A stretch of 64,000 nucleotides of DNA from Chryseobacterium gleum (GTDB taxonomy: Bacteria > Bacteroidota > Bacteroidia > Flavobacteriales_D > Crocinitomicaceae): NCBI GenBank assembly GCA_945897805.1, contig CAMDFX010000001.1:62001-126000 (forward strand). Direction: 5' to 3'. The position numbers and the translations under genes are program-made. The notes beneath the pieces are model-generated. The model saw only the letters and a program-made list of their open reading frames with translations, was not told the DNA's origin and made no database searches. Below are positions 53,181 to 63,205 of the stretch, piece by piece. Numbering within the stretch: position 1 is the first letter of the stretch; each line of letters starts with the position of its first letter.

Positions 53181-53999
53181 TTACCAACTTTTAGATATCA
53201 AAATTGATTCCATTTCTTGCTGTAATTTTTGGGCTTCAATCTTTGCTTTTTCAGCAAAGTCAAGGCCGTTGGAAGCATAAATTATTTGACGGGAAGAATT
53301 TACCAACAAACCGCAATCATCGTTCCAACCATAATGAGCGACGTCTTGCAAACTTCCGCCTTGTGCGCCAACACCTGGAACCAAGAAAAAATTATTAGGT
53401 ACAATGTTTCTTACTTCTCCAATTCCTTCTGCTCTGGTTGCGCCCACCACATACATTAGGTTTTCAGGCGTTCCCCATTTTGAGGATTTTCTCAAGACTT
53501 TTTGGTACAATTTTTCTCCTTGCGTGTCGGTCATAAATTGAAAATCTAACGCACCTTTGTTAGAAGTCAATGCCAGAACAATCACCCATTTATCTTTAAA
53601 TTCGAGGAAAGGAGTGATGCTGTCTTCGCCCATGTAAGGAGCGATTGTAACAGCATCAAAATTCAAATATTCAAAGAAAGTTTTGGCGTAATATTTAGAA
53701 GTATTTCCAATATCTCCGCGTTTGGCATCTGCAATTGTGAAAATATTTTTAGGAATATATTCCAACGTCTTTCTCAGCGATTCCCAGCCTTTTACGCCCA
53801 AACATTCATAAAATGCGATATTTGGTTTGTAGGCAACACAAAAATCTTTTGTTGCATCGATAATGGCTTTATTGAACTCAAAAATTGGATCTTCTGTTGC
53901 TAAAAGATGCGCAGGAATTTTGTCTAAATCGGTATCTAAGCCTACACATAAAAATGATTTTTTAGCTTTAATCTCTGCAATGAGTTCCTTTCTTGTCAT
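53181..53999 (-). CDS. pyrF: Orotidine 5'-phosphate decarboxylase, type 2
   Basis: A 272-residue decarboxylase of pyrimidine synthesis, converting OMP to UMP. It has the catalytic [16 protein letters not shown] (about 89-104) with Asp, Lys and the second Asp, and [13 protein letters not shown] at the N-terminus. [11 protein letters not shown] near residue 210 closes the barrel. Length suits the longer type 2 group common in Bacteroidota and actinobacteria. An exact promoter match (minus strand TATCTTTG, 54017-54024) precedes it. Confidence 0.93.
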   Translation of the reverse strand: MTRKELIAEIKAKKSFLCVGLDTDLDKIPAHLLATEDPIFEFNKAIIDATKDFCVAYKPNIAFYECLGVKGWESLRKTLEYIPKNIFTIADAKRGDIGNTSKYYAKTFFEYLNFDAVTIAPYMGEDSITPFLEFKDKWVIVLALTSNKGALDFQFMTDTQGEKLYQKVLRKSSKWGTPENLMYVVGATRAEGIGEVRNIVPNNFFLVPGVGAQGGSLQDVAHYGWNDDCGLLVNSSRQIIYASNGLDFAEKAKIEAQKLQQEMESILISKSW

Positions 54000-54016
54000 A
54001 TTTCAATCTTGAGATG

Positions 54017-54024
54017 CAAAGATA
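54017..54024 (-). promoter_or_regulatory. Promoter of pyrF
   Basis: The minus strand reads TATCTTTG, an exact TAnnTTTG match, 17 nt before the ATG at 53999. Confidence 0.55.
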
Positions 54025-54049
54025 ATAAAGCTTGGATTTTAGAGAAAGC

Positions 54050-54826
54050 TTACTGAGGAATAATTATTGTTTGTTCTTTTTGCGTTCTTGCAGAAAAATA
54101 TCCCAAACAACTTTTACCAAAATTGGAATCAGGATTTGCAGGCGCTGCTGTGCTTCCTGTATTGGCTTCTATCGAAAACAAATATTTGTAAACTGGTTTG
54201 TCGATACAATACATAATCACACGCACCGTATCTCCTGGAATAAAATCTCCGCCAAACAGAGGTTGTTCATTTTGAATACCGTCAGAAAATTGATCGTCTT
54301 GCAAATTGACGCCTTTCACTTGTTTACTATTTTGATAAATATCATATTGGTAAAAATTCGCAACTCCCGCTTGATCCAATCTATTCGGAACCACAGCTCT
54401 TACTGTGTCTAATCCAAATGGAAAAATAATCACTTCTAAGCCGTCTAAACTCACTTCAATTGGCAAATAACTTGTTGCTGTAAAGACCTTTCCGTCAACC
54501 GTTACAGTTATTGTGTAGTTTCTTCCTTCAACGCCCAACAAACCACTGGTTTTGTAAATTCCAGGTGAAGCCAAGGTCAAAGTTTCAGAATTTCCAGCAT
54601 CGTCAGAAATAATAACAACGGCATTATCAACGGTTGGAAAAGCGACATTTTCATCAAAATTTAAGGTTCTGGTGATTTTCACTTGGTGAACCATTTCTCC
54701 TTTGGTTACAATGCCTTCAATGACATATTTTGGGTCGGAAGTATTTAAATCGATGTCTATCACTTTTTCACACGAGGCAAAGATCAATGCAGATAAAATA
54801 ATTAATAAAAAGTAATATTTTTTCAT
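54050..54826 (-). CDS. DUF4249 lipoprotein
   Basis: A 258-residue protein with lipobox FASC (about 16-19) followed by EKVIDIDLN. It has YVIEGIVTKG (a beta-rich Ig-like domain) and the terminal FSARTQKEQTIIIP. This is the layout of DUF4249 lipoproteins, which sit beside TonB-dependent receptors. The receptor gene lies 22 bp upstream on the same strand. Probably a surface or periplasmic partner that helps capture the receptor's ligand; this is inferred. Confidence 0.85.
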   Translation of the reverse strand: MKKYYFLLIILSALIFASCEKVIDIDLNTSDPKYVIEGIVTKGEMVHQVKITRTLNFDENVAFPTVDNAVVIISDDAGNSETLTLASPGIYKTSGLLGVEGRNYTITVTVDGKVFTATSYLPIEVSLDGLEVIIFPFGLDTVRAVVPNRLDQAGVANFYQYDIYQNSKQVKGVNLQDDQFSDGIQNEQPLFGGDFIPGDTVRVIMYCIDKPVYKYLFSIEANTGSTAAPANPDSNFGKSCLGYFSARTQKEQTIIIPQ

Positions 54827-54848
54827 GATTTTAAGATTTAATCAAGGA

Positions 54849-57167
54849 TTATTTAAATTTGAAATTCCATGTAATTGCTGGAACGATTCTGAATAAAGTT
54901 GTTTGCACAGCTTCCGTTTTGTTTGGGTCACTTTCACTTTGTCTGAATGTAATTTGGTAAGCATTTTCTCTTGCATAAGCATTGTAAACGGAGAAATTCC
55001 AGCTGCTTTCAAACTTTTCGGTATTTTTTCTAATGTATGTTAGTCCCAAATCTAAGCGGTGGTAATTTGGCATTCTTGCAGCATTTCTTTCTGTGTAAGA
55101 AAATTGTGTTTCGCCATTGACTTCATATTTTCCTGTGGGAAAAGTAACAGCATTTCCTGTATAGAAAACGAACAATGCGGAGACAGAAAGTTTTTTGTTG
55201 ATGTCATAAATTCCCACAACTGAAATGTCATGCGTTCTGTCTTGTTTGGCAACATACCAATTGTTTTCATTGATTCCGTTGATTTTTCTTTCAGTTCGAG
55301 AAAGTGTATAACCAATCCACCCAGTTAATTTTCCCGTTTTCTTTTTCAAAATCACTTCCAAACCATAAGCACGCCCAACACCATAAAGCAATTCACCTTC
55401 TAATTTTTCATTTGCTTGTGTATTGGCGCCGTTTCTGTAATCGATTTGATTTTGCATAGTTTTATAATAAGTTTCCGCATTGAATTCGTATGCATTTTCC
55501 TTGAAATTCTTGAACCAACCGATTGAAGTTTGATCTGCAATTTCAGGTTTTGTATTCAAAGTAGTGGACAACCAAACATCCGTAGGCGAAGCTGCAGTAG
55601 CATTGGAAAGCAAGTGGATATTTTGTGCATTTCTAGCGTAAGCCGCTTTAAATGATGCCGTTTTAGAATAACTGTAACTCATCGAAACGCGAGGCTCAAC
55701 AATCAAATACGTTTTCACCAGCTGATTTTTCTTGTATATATTGGTGGTTGCGACATCGCCATTATCATCAAAAGTGTATGATTCAGCTTCATTTCCAAGT
55801 ACAGAAAAACCTGTTAATCTTGCACCATAACTCACGTTGATTTTTTCTGAAACTGTCCAATCGTTGGTGATATAGATGGCACTTTCGATGGATTTCAGCG
55901 GATTTATTTTGGTTGTAGATATTCCTGAAGAGGATTTTGCTTCCACTTGACCTGGGGTGATTGCGTGGTGGATGGCATTTAAACCGAATCGCAATTTATT
56001 TCTTGTATTTAGAAAATATTGAAATTCTTGTTTCAAGTTGAAATCTTGGATTTTAGATAAAATTTTGAAGTCAACATCACCGCTTTTAATCGATATTTTG
56101 TAATCATAAGAACTGAAAATGAACGATGTGTTGGAAAATAATTTTTCATTTACAATTCTATTCCATCGAGCCGTTGCAGTTGCATTTCCCCAATCTATGC
56201 CAAATGTTTCTCCAAATCCTAATTTATCTCTTCCAAAATACCCAGACAAATAAATGCGGTCTTTTTTGCTGATTCTATAATTCAATTTAGTGTTTAAATC
56301 ATAGAAATACAATTTGTTATCTTTAAATCTATCTGATGCTTTCAAAAAAACATCTGCATAAGTTCTTCGTCCAGTCACCAAAAAGGAGGCTTTGTCCTTA
56401 ATAATGGGGCCTTCCACATTTAACTTAGATGAAATTAACCCTAAACCTCCGCTGACATTAAATTTTTTGTTATTCCCCTCATTCATTTTGATGTCTAAAA
56501 CGGATGACAATCTTCCACCAAAATTGGCTGGTTGATTTCCTTTGTATAAAGTTGCATCCTTGATAGCATCAGAATTGAAAGTTGAAAAGAAACCGAGTAG
56601 GTGAGAGGCATTGTAAACAGGGGCTTCATCTAGCAAAATCAAGTTTTGATCAGCTCCACCGCCCCGAACGTAAAAACCAGAACTTCCTTCACCTGCATTT
56701 TTAACTCCAGGAAGCAATTGCATGGTTTTGATAATGTCTTTTTCACCTAATAAAACTGGCAGTTTGGCCAGTTCTTTTGGATCCAATCTTTCAACGCCCA
56801 TAACAGCATCTTTTACATTTGCATCTTGTCGGATTGCGGTTACTTTTACTTCATCCAATTCTTGAACAGGATTTTTCATTTGAACACTTAATTGAACATT
56901 TTGATTCAAATTAACTTCAATTTCTTGCGTCAAAAATCCATAAGCAGAAACAATCAATGTATATTTTCCTTCAGGCAAGGTAATGGAGAAAAATCCATAT
57001 TCATTAGAGTTTGATCCTATTGGTTGGTCTTTGACTTTGATTCTTGCGCTGATAATTTCTTCCCCTTTTGCATCGTCTTTTATACCACCACTGATGGTAA
57101 ATTTATTTTGAGAAAATGCTACTATTGAAAAGAAACAAAGTACGACGATTAAAAAATATTTTTTCAT
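54849..57167 (-). CDS. TonB-dependent receptor with carboxypeptidase-like N-domain
   Basis: A 772-residue outer-membrane receptor. Signal peptide (1-19, VAFSQ), a carboxypeptidase-regulatory-like domain (about 22-95), a plug with LPGVKNAGEGSSGFYVRGGGADQNLILLDEAPVY (about 152-185), and a 22-strand barrel to the terminal FKFK. It imports a ligand, perhaps a siderophore or a peptide/glycan, using TonB; the ligand is unknown. It forms an operon with the DUF4249 gene. The plug domain keeps the RGG and GFFSTFNSDAIK landmarks. Confidence 0.92.
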   Translation of the reverse strand: MKKYFLIVVLCFFSIVAFSQNKFTISGGIKDDAKGEEIISARIKVKDQPIGSNSNEYGFFSITLPEGKYTLIVSAYGFLTQEIEVNLNQNVQLSVQMKNPVQELDEVKVTAIRQDANVKDAVMGVERLDPKELAKLPVLLGEKDIIKTMQLLPGVKNAGEGSSGFYVRGGGADQNLILLDEAPVYNASHLLGFFSTFNSDAIKDATLYKGNQPANFGGRLSSVLDIKMNEGNNKKFNVSGGLGLISSKLNVEGPIIKDKASFLVTGRRTYADVFLKASDRFKDNKLYFYDLNTKLNYRISKKDRIYLSGYFGRDKLGFGETFGIDWGNATATARWNRIVNEKLFSNTSFIFSSYDYKISIKSGDVDFKILSKIQDFNLKQEFQYFLNTRNKLRFGLNAIHHAITPGQVEAKSSSGISTTKINPLKSIESAIYITNDWTVSEKINVSYGARLTGFSVLGNEAESYTFDDNGDVATTNIYKKNQLVKTYLIVEPRVSMSYSYSKTASFKAAYARNAQNIHLLSNATAASPTDVWLSTTLNTKPEIADQTSIGWFKNFKENAYEFNAETYYKTMQNQIDYRNGANTQANEKLEGELLYGVGRAYGLEVILKKKTGKLTGWIGYTLSRTERKINGINENNWYVAKQDRTHDISVVGIYDINKKLSVSALFVFYTGNAVTFPTGKYEVNGETQFSYTERNAARMPNYHRLDLGLTYIRKNTEKFESSWNFSVYNAYARENAYQITFRQSESDPNKTEAVQTTLFRIVPAITWNFKFK

Positions 57168-57274
57168 TTGAAATTGAAAATTGTAGGTTGCAAAAATGCG
57201 ATTTAAATTTTTAGAAAAAGAGTAAAATGTGTTAAGAGAATGTAAAAAGTGATAAGTGGATTTAGCAATTATAC

Positions 57275-57310
57275 AAAAAAATCGTTGCAGAATTTCTCCA
57301 ACGATTTTTT
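57275..57310 (-). terminator. Terminator of purM-prfA
   Basis: A stem AAAAATCGTTG/CAACGATTTTT (57275-57287 with 57299-57310) has an 11-nt loop, with poly-T after the stem on the minus strand (poly-A of the plus strand). It lies directly after the prfA stop. Confidence 0.85.
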
Positions 57311-57311
57311 A

Positions 57312-58391
57312 TTAATTATCTTGACCTTTCATCCTTTCGGCGTTTTCAGCCATCTTCAATGAATCAATCATTTCTTGGATATCACCATTCATGAACATAC
57401 TTAAATTGTACATTGTTTTATTGATTCGGTGATCAGTGATTCTTCCCTGCGGATAATTGTAAGTTCTAATTTTTGCAGATCGGTCACCAGTTGAGACCAG
57501 TGTTTTTCTGTGTGCAGCTCTTTCTTCGTGCAAACGATCTAATTCTCTTTGATACAATCTTGAACGTAAAACTGAGGTCGCTTTTTCTAAATTTTTGTGT
57601 TGTGAACGTCCGTCCTGACATTCTACCACCAAACCAGTTGGTAAATGCGTCAAACGAATGGCCGATTCAGTTTTGTTTACGTGCTGACCTCCAGCTCCAG
57701 AGGCACGAAAAGTATCTCTCTTGACATCCGTCATATTTAATTCAAAATCTACTTCTTCAGCTTCTGGTAAAACAGCGACTGTGATTGCTGAAGTGTGCAC
57801 ACGACCTTGAGATTCAGTTTCAGGCACACGTTGCACGCGGTGAACACCAGATTCAAATTTCAACATTCCGTAAATTCCAATACCTTGAATTTCCAGTGAA
57901 ATTTCTTTGATTCCTTTGGTTCCGCCTTCGTTTGAATTAAGAATTTCGTAGGTCCAACCCATTTCTTTGAAAAAGAGGGTGTACATTCTTAGGCAATCTT
58001 CCACGAAAATACAAGCTTCATCACCACCAGTTCCAGCGCGGAGTTCAAGAATGGCATTTTTGTCATCTTCTGGATCTTTCGGAATCAACAAAACTTTGAT
58101 TTGTTCTTCTAAATCTGGTTTTTTGTGCTCCAATTCATCGATTTCCATTTTTACCATTTCCCGCATTTCAGGATCTTCTTCCACTGCAAGCATCGCTTTG
58201 GCATTTCCTAGATTATCGAGTACATTTTTGTAAGCTGTATAAACGGCCACAATTTCTTCTAAGTCACGGTATTCTTTATTCAGCTTGACATATCTGTCCA
58301 TGTCCGAAATGATATCTGGATCGACAATTAATGTACCCACTTCAATAAAACGATATTGAATCGCTTCTAATTTTTTTAATAAATCTTGCAT
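57312..58391 (-). CDS. prfA: Peptide chain release factor 1
   Basis: A 359-residue release factor that recognises UAA and UAG. The anticodon-like PxT motif reads PET (190-192) in HRVQRVPETESQGR, which sets RF1 apart from RF2. The GGQ motif is at 234-236 (GAGGQHVNK), responsible for peptide release. The start lies 6 bp after the purM stop, so both genes form one unit. Length is normal. Confidence 0.97.
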   Translation of the reverse strand: MQDLLKKLEAIQYRFIEVGTLIVDPDIISDMDRYVKLNKEYRDLEEIVAVYTAYKNVLDNLGNAKAMLAVEEDPEMREMVKMEIDELEHKKPDLEEQIKVLLIPKDPEDDKNAILELRAGTGGDEACIFVEDCLRMYTLFFKEMGWTYEILNSNEGGTKGIKEISLEIQGIGIYGMLKFESGVHRVQRVPETESQGRVHTSAITVAVLPEAEEVDFELNMTDVKRDTFRASGAGGQHVNKTESAIRLTHLPTGLVVECQDGRSQHKNLEKATSVLRSRLYQRELDRLHEERAAHRKTLVSTGDRSAKIRTYNYPQGRITDHRINKTMYNLSMFMNGDIQEMIDSLKMAENAERMKGQDN

Positions 58392-58397
58392 ATGATT

Positions 58398-59564
58398 TTA
58401 ATAAACAAACTCTCCAAATTCTGATTGAATGGTGAGTTTTTTTCCTTCAAAATATTCAACATGCCCAACAATTTGTGCTTCAACGCCAAAAGATTCTGAG
58501 ATGGTAATAATTTCTTGTGCTATATTTTTTGGGACATAAATTTCCATTCTGTGTCCCATGTTGAATACTTTATACATTTCCTTCCATTCTGTTTTCGATT
58601 CTTCCTGAATCGTTTTAAATAATGGAGGAACTTCAAATAAATTATTTTTAATGATGTGCACATTGTCCACAAAGTGTAAAACTTTCGTTTGTGCGCCACC
58701 GCTGCAATGCACCATTCCGTGAATTTCAGAACGATGAGAATCTAAAATTTTCTTAATAATTGGCGCGTATGTTCTCGTTGGCGAAAGCACTAACTTACCA
58801 GCATTGATTGGCGAATTTTCAACAGCATCCGTTAAATTGTATTTCCCAGAATAAACCAATTCTTCAGGCACCGAATGATCAAAACTTTCAGGATATTTGG
58901 TTGCTAAATGATGATTAAAAACATCGTGTCGAGCGGAAGTCAAACCGTTGCTTCCCATTCCACCATTGTATTCAGTTTCGTAAGTTGCTTGACCAAAAGA
59001 GGAAAATCCTACAATAACATCGCCGTTTTGGATATTGTGGTTAGAGATTACATCGCTTCTTTTCATTCTGCAAACAACGGTAGAATCTACAATTAATGTT
59101 CGCACTAAATCACCAACATCAGCCGTTTCTCCGCCAGTAGAATAAATGCCAATTCCTTGGTTTCTCAACTCAACAAGTAATTCTTCGGTTCCGTTGATGA
59201 TGGCAGAGATTACTTCACCAGGAATTAAGTTCTTATTTCTTCCAATGGTTGATGAAAGTAGAATGTTATCAGTTGCGCCAACACAAAGTAAATCATCGAT
59301 ATTCATGATCAGTGCATCTTGAGAAATTCCTTTCCAGACAGATAGATCTCCAGTTTCTTTCCAATACATATAAGCTAAGGCAGATTTTGTTCCTGCACCA
59401 TCAGCATGCATGACTATACAATAGTCTGCATCACCAGAAAGTGTATCAGGCACAATTTTACAAAAAGCTTGCGGAAACAAACCTTTGTCAACGTTTTTAA
59501 TGGCATTGTGCACATCTTCTTTTCCTGCTGAGACTCCTCGTAAATTGTATCTAGTATCTGACAT
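58398..59564 (-). CDS. purM: Phosphoribosylformylglycinamidine cyclo-ligase (AIR synthase)
   Basis: The ATG at 59564 (MSDTRYNLRGVSAG) is used; the longer frame passes through the promoter. 388 residues, slightly longer than the usual 345. It has the DADYCIVMHADGAGTKSALAYMYW block, DALIMNIDDLLCVGA, the glycine loop STGGETADVGDLVRT, and a C-terminal ATP-grasp-like domain with MHCSGGAQTKVL. It forms 5-aminoimidazole ribonucleotide in purine synthesis. The Bacteroidota version differs in the middle of the sequence, but the family is clear. Confidence 0.88.
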   Translation of the reverse strand: MSDTRYNLRGVSAGKEDVHNAIKNVDKGLFPQAFCKIVPDTLSGDADYCIVMHADGAGTKSALAYMYWKETGDLSVWKGISQDALIMNIDDLLCVGATDNILLSSTIGRNKNLIPGEVISAIINGTEELLVELRNQGIGIYSTGGETADVGDLVRTLIVDSTVVCRMKRSDVISNHNIQNGDVIVGFSSFGQATYETEYNGGMGSNGLTSARHDVFNHHLATKYPESFDHSVPEELVYSGKYNLTDAVENSPINAGKLVLSPTRTYAPIIKKILDSHRSEIHGMVHCSGGAQTKVLHFVDNVHIIKNNLFEVPPLFKTIQEESKTEWKEMYKVFNMGHRMEIYVPKNIAQEIITISESFGVEAQIVGHVEYFEGKKLTIQSEFGEFVY

Positions 59565-59578
59565 AATATTGAAAGCTA

Positions 59579-59586
59579 CAAAATTA
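59579..59586 (-). promoter_or_regulatory. Promoter of purM-prfA
   Basis: The minus strand reads TAATTTTG, an exact TAnnTTTG match, 14 nt before the ATG at 59564. A 12-bp hairpin with one mismatch (59599-59628) lies directly upstream. Confidence 0.6.
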
Positions 59587-59634
59587 ATAAAAAGCACCGA
59601 TTTATCTAAGGTCCAACTTGGATAAATCCTTGAA

Positions 59635-59666
59635 ACAAAAAAAGACTGCCAAAATTGACAGTCTTT
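59635..59666 (-). terminator. Terminator of the PorE-like gene
   Basis: An 8-bp stem (59641-59648 with 59659-59666, AAAGACTG/CAGTCTTT) is followed by T-rich sequence on the minus strand. Confidence 0.72.
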
Positions 59667-59685
59667 CCTTGAAAATATTTAGAAC

Positions 59686-61812
59686 TTATTTAGGTAATTT
59701 TTGAAATTGAGTGTAAATCACAGGAGCTACAGGAGTAGTTGCTGGATCAAATTCCATTGTCAACACTTTTGCATCTGTTCTACGATTCAACTGGTGTAAT
59801 CTTTCAAATTCTTTTGTATTTGTTTTCATGAAAGAATTGATGTAAGCTTCTTTCAAAACGATTTGTTTTCCTGTTGCATCAAGAACTGGAGCGCTAGTAG
59901 CTACATCAGTTAATAATTGAGATATACTTTCACCTCTTCCAACAGGGACAATTCTGCGTGGGTCAATCCCTTTTTCTTCAACCAAATATTTGTAGCATGC
60001 TTTTGCACGATTTTCAGAAAGAACTTGGTTGTATTTGTCATTACCTCGTGAATCCGTATGAGAATTCAATTGCAATACCATTCCAGGATATTCGTTCAAC
60101 AAGTCAAAAACATAGTTCAAAGAATCTTTAGAATTGATTGTTGAATCAACTAGCAAAGACCATTGGTTGAATGGATAGCGAACTTCTGGTAATCTGAAAG
60201 TTTTGTTTGGAACCATCTGCATGTCGATAACGAAACTTTGGCTGTAGTTCAAGCCAACGGTTGTGAGGTTTTCGATTTTGTTATTTTCCAAATAACCAGC
60301 TTTAGTTCCTAAACTAACAGCATAAGCAACATCTTGCTTGATGTATCTACTCGCATCAGTTTTCTTTTCCCAGAATACTTTCCCGTCAGCGTTTGTAATA
60401 CCTTCCCATTTTTCACCGTTTGTACCAACAACATATACTGGCAAATCAGCAATTCTTTTCTTTTTAGTCAAGTCACCAACTTCACCAACATTCACTGTTA
60501 GGTCGAACAAATTTGGAGGCATTACGTAGTTCCAGATATCTGCTTTGTTGTCTTTGTCACCTTTTTTTCTTTCAGAAGTAAAGTAACCTTTATTCTTATC
60601 ATGCTCAATTAAAGCATAATCATTGAACTCAGAGTTGATGGGCATTCCAATATTTGTAGGATTTTCCCATTTGTTTTCGTCACCAATTTTGGCAGCACGG
60701 AAAATATCTAAACCACCTACCCCTGGTAAACCATCTGAGGCGTATAATAAATCTCCATTTATTGCCAATGTTGGAAACAATTCGTTTCCTGGGGTATTAA
60801 TTCCTGAGCCCATATTGATTGGAGTTGCCCAGCTATCTGATTTTTTATCATAAGTAGTGAACCACAAATCTTTTCCTCCAAATCCACCAGGTAAATCGGA
60901 TGCAAAAACTAAATGTTTACCATCATCAGAAACACATGGATGACCAACAGAAACAGAATCGCTAGCTTTCAAGATTATTTTCGTTGGAGCACCCCAATTT
61001 TTACCTGACAAATCAGAAACCCAAATATCACAACCAAGGTTTTTCTTTTTCACATTAGGACATCTGGTAAAGAACATTTTTTTACCTCTCCCATCAAAAC
61101 AAACTGTTCCTTCGTTATCCTCAGTGTTGATTCCTTCACCTTCAAAAGCTTTTGGAGGCATCCAGTTTCCGTTTTTATCTAATTCAGCAATCCAAAGATC
61201 CATATATGATTCACAAGTTCTTGGATCAGCGTCCCCACCTTTACTGGATTTAGAAATACTGTAAACCATCTGAATATTCTTTTTGTCACCAAACATTGGG
61301 GCCATTTCGTATCCAGAATTGTTTAATTTTTCTTCGTTGGAAACAATATGTTTTGTTTTGTTTGCTTTAAACTCGTCGTGTTTTTCACAAGATCTTAAAC
61401 CAACATCAGCACGTGAATCTTCAGGAACAAGTGTTTTGTAAGAAATATAATTTTCTTTAGCTTTTTTAAAATCTCCCGTGATTCTTAGCATGTCTGCATT
61501 ATATAAATACACCAAAGGTTCAATTTCTTGGTATTTAAGCAAGATAGCCTTTTCATACCATTCGTTGGCACTTTTAGGGTTTTCAGTTTGACGATAACAT
61601 TCAGCTGTTTTGTAAGCCATATCACCTTTCAATTTCAACGCACCTGTATTTTTTCGCACAATTTTAGTGTAAGCAAAGGCACACTTTTCTGCTCCTTCAC
61701 AAAAATTTTCGTTGCGATATATATCATTCGCTTCTTTTACGTAATTTTTTTGAGCTTGTGCTAACCATGACAAACTAACAAATACAAGAGAAAACAGTAA
61801 TTTAAAGTTCAT
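59686..61812 (-). CDS. PorE-like OmpA-family protein (TPR, PD40, OmpA)
   Basis: A 708-residue exported protein. Signal peptide (1-20, LAQAQ), a TPR-like helical region (about 25-150), a PD40-type propeller (about 185-420, VSDDGKHLVFASDLPGG and similar), a beta domain (about 430-510), and a C-terminal OmpA peptidoglycan-binding domain with LQLNSHTDSRGNDKYNQVLSENRAKA (about 577-602). The order TPR-PD40-beta-OmpA is that of PorE, the peptidoglycan-linked part of the T9SS. The propeller is long and the C-terminal tail continues beyond the OmpA domain. Role in T9SS is inferred from architecture. Confidence 0.8.
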   Translation of the reverse strand: MNFKLLFSLVFVSLSWLAQAQKNYVKEANDIYRNENFCEGAEKCAFAYTKIVRKNTGALKLKGDMAYKTAECYRQTENPKSANEWYEKAILLKYQEIEPLVYLYNADMLRITGDFKKAKENYISYKTLVPEDSRADVGLRSCEKHDEFKANKTKHIVSNEEKLNNSGYEMAPMFGDKKNIQMVYSISKSSKGGDADPRTCESYMDLWIAELDKNGNWMPPKAFEGEGINTEDNEGTVCFDGRGKKMFFTRCPNVKKKNLGCDIWVSDLSGKNWGAPTKIILKASDSVSVGHPCVSDDGKHLVFASDLPGGFGGKDLWFTTYDKKSDSWATPINMGSGINTPGNELFPTLAINGDLLYASDGLPGVGGLDIFRAAKIGDENKWENPTNIGMPINSEFNDYALIEHDKNKGYFTSERKKGDKDNKADIWNYVMPPNLFDLTVNVGEVGDLTKKKRIADLPVYVVGTNGEKWEGITNADGKVFWEKKTDASRYIKQDVAYAVSLGTKAGYLENNKIENLTTVGLNYSQSFVIDMQMVPNKTFRLPEVRYPFNQWSLLVDSTINSKDSLNYVFDLLNEYPGMVLQLNSHTDSRGNDKYNQVLSENRAKACYKYLVEEKGIDPRRIVPVGRGESISQLLTDVATSAPVLDATGKQIVLKEAYINSFMKTNTKEFERLHQLNRRTDAKVLTMEFDPATTPVAPVIYTQFQKLPK

Positions 61813-61975
61813 ATTATTTTATTTATAATCATAAATCAACCCCGAATTAAGCTATAATTTATCTCTAAAACAATTTTCTTAGGCTTAAATTCAAAAAAAA
61901 AATCTTGTAAATTCAATAATAATAGAATTATTTGATTTAAAGCTTTATAAATCAGAAAGTTGAAATTTAAATAAA

Positions 61976-62000
61976 AAAATGTTAAATATTTAACATTTTA
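61976..62000 (-). terminator. 24-bp perfect palindrome at the pseudouridine synthase stop
   Basis: AAAATGTTAAAT/ATTTAACATTTT (61976-61999) is perfectly self-complementary, with poly-A upstream that gives a T tail on the minus strand. The TAA stop codon is part of the palindrome. Probably the terminator of the rluD-like gene. Confidence 0.55.
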
Positions 62001-63080
62001 AAGGTCGTTCAATGCTTGGGTATATTTTTCCCATTTTTGAATAATCTCTTGAAAGCCTGCAGCGAGATTAGAATCAAACTGCATAAATGAATTTGTAATC
62101 GGATGTTCAAAGCCTAAAGTTTTGGCATGAAGTGCTTGACCAGGAATCAAATTAAAGCAATTTTCAATGAATTGTTTGTACTTAGTGTGAGTAGTACCTC
62201 GTAAAATTGAATCACCACCATATTCATTATCGTTGAATAGTGGATGACCCAAATGTTTCATGTGCGCCCTAATTTGATGTGTTCTACCAGTTTCTAGTTT
62301 ACATTCAATTAATGTAACCAATCCAAATCTTTGCAATACTTTGTAATGCGTCACAGCATGTTTTCCATGTTCACCCTCAGGAAAAACGGCCATCATTTGT
62401 CTATTTTTCAATGATCTGCCAATGTGGCCTGTAATAGTGCCGGCTTCTTCTTTGACATCTCCCCAAACCAGCGCATGATATCTTCTTTCTGTGGTTCTAT
62501 CATAAAATTGTTTGGCAAGATTGGTCAAAACATATTCTGTTTTGGCAATGACCATCAGTCCAGTGGTGTTTTTATCTAATCGATGCACCAAACCAGGTCT
62601 TCCGTAATAATCATCAGTTTTGGTAGGTAAATTATTAAAGTGATACATCATTGCATTTACTAATGTTCCTGTGTAATTACCATATGCAGGATGCACGACC
62701 ATATTTGAAGGTTTGTTTACAATAGCTAAATATTCATCTTCAAAAACGATTTCTATCGGAATATTTTCTGGTATTAATTCAATTTCTCTAACGGGATATG
62801 GCAGAACAACAGAAATTTCATCTCCCGGTTTCACCTTGTAGTTTGGTTTAATTGAATTTTTATTTACCAGGATATTTCCGTTTCTTGCTGCAATTTGAAT
62901 TTTGTTTCTTGAAGTATTAGGAAGTCTGTCCAACAAAAATTTATCAATTCTAAGCACTTCTTGACCTCGATCTGCTGTAACGTGGTGATGCTCGAACAAC
63001 TCATCTTCGCCATTTTCAAATTCTTCGCTTTCAAAACCGGTGTCTAAAGGCGTTTCATCAGATATTTCTTGGTCAATCAT
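61998..63080 (-). CDS. RluA-family 23S rRNA pseudouridine synthase, RluD-like
   Basis: The ATG at 63080 is used. 360 residues: an acidic N-terminal extension (about 1-35), an S4 RNA-binding domain (about 40-95) and the catalytic domain. The catalytic aspartate (about D169) lies in GRPGLVHRLDKNTTG. The GRTHQIRAHM and HPLFNDNEYGG blocks are present. RluD makes pseudouridines in helix 69 of 23S rRNA; RluA-type paralogues are hard to separate from sequence alone. An exact promoter match (minus strand TACTTTTG, 63104-63111) precedes it. Confidence 0.88.
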   Translation of the reverse strand: MIDQEISDETPLDTGFESEEFENGEDELFEHHHVTADRGQEVLRIDKFLLDRLPNTSRNKIQIAARNGNILVNKNSIKPNYKVKPGDEISVVLPYPVREIELIPENIPIEIVFEDEYLAIVNKPSNMVVHPAYGNYTGTLVNAMMYHFNNLPTKTDDYYGRPGLVHRLDKNTTGLMVIAKTEYVLTNLAKQFYDRTTERRYHALVWGDVKEEAGTITGHIGRSLKNRQMMAVFPEGEHGKHAVTHYKVLQRFGLVTLIECKLETGRTHQIRAHMKHLGHPLFNDNEYGGDSILRGTTHTKYKQFIENCFNLIPGQALHAKTLGFEHPITNSFMQFDSNLAAGFQEIIQKWEKYTQALNDL

Positions 63081-63103
63081 TTTTAATTTCAATTAATTTG
63101 ACG

Positions 63104-63111
63104 CAAAAGTA
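63104..63111 (-). promoter_or_regulatory. Promoter of the pseudouridine synthase gene
   Basis: The minus strand reads TACTTTTG, an exact TAnnTTTG match, 23 nt before the ATG at 63080. Confidence 0.55.
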
Positions 63112-63142
63112 ATCATTTCAAATTTGATTAATAAAAGCAGAA

Positions 63143-63170
63143 AGCGGGACAAAATCTCTCTTGTCCCGCT
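63143..63170. terminator. Hairpin after the partial T9SS cargo gene
   Basis: A perfect 10-bp GC-rich stem (63143-63152 with 63161-63170, AGCGGGACAA/TTGTCCCGCT) has an 8-nt loop. The T tail is poor on both strands, but the position after the stop at 63206 suggests termination. Confidence 0.65.
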
Positions 63171-63205
63171 GTGATAAAGTGTTTATTTCTCAAATATCTG
63201 TCAAA

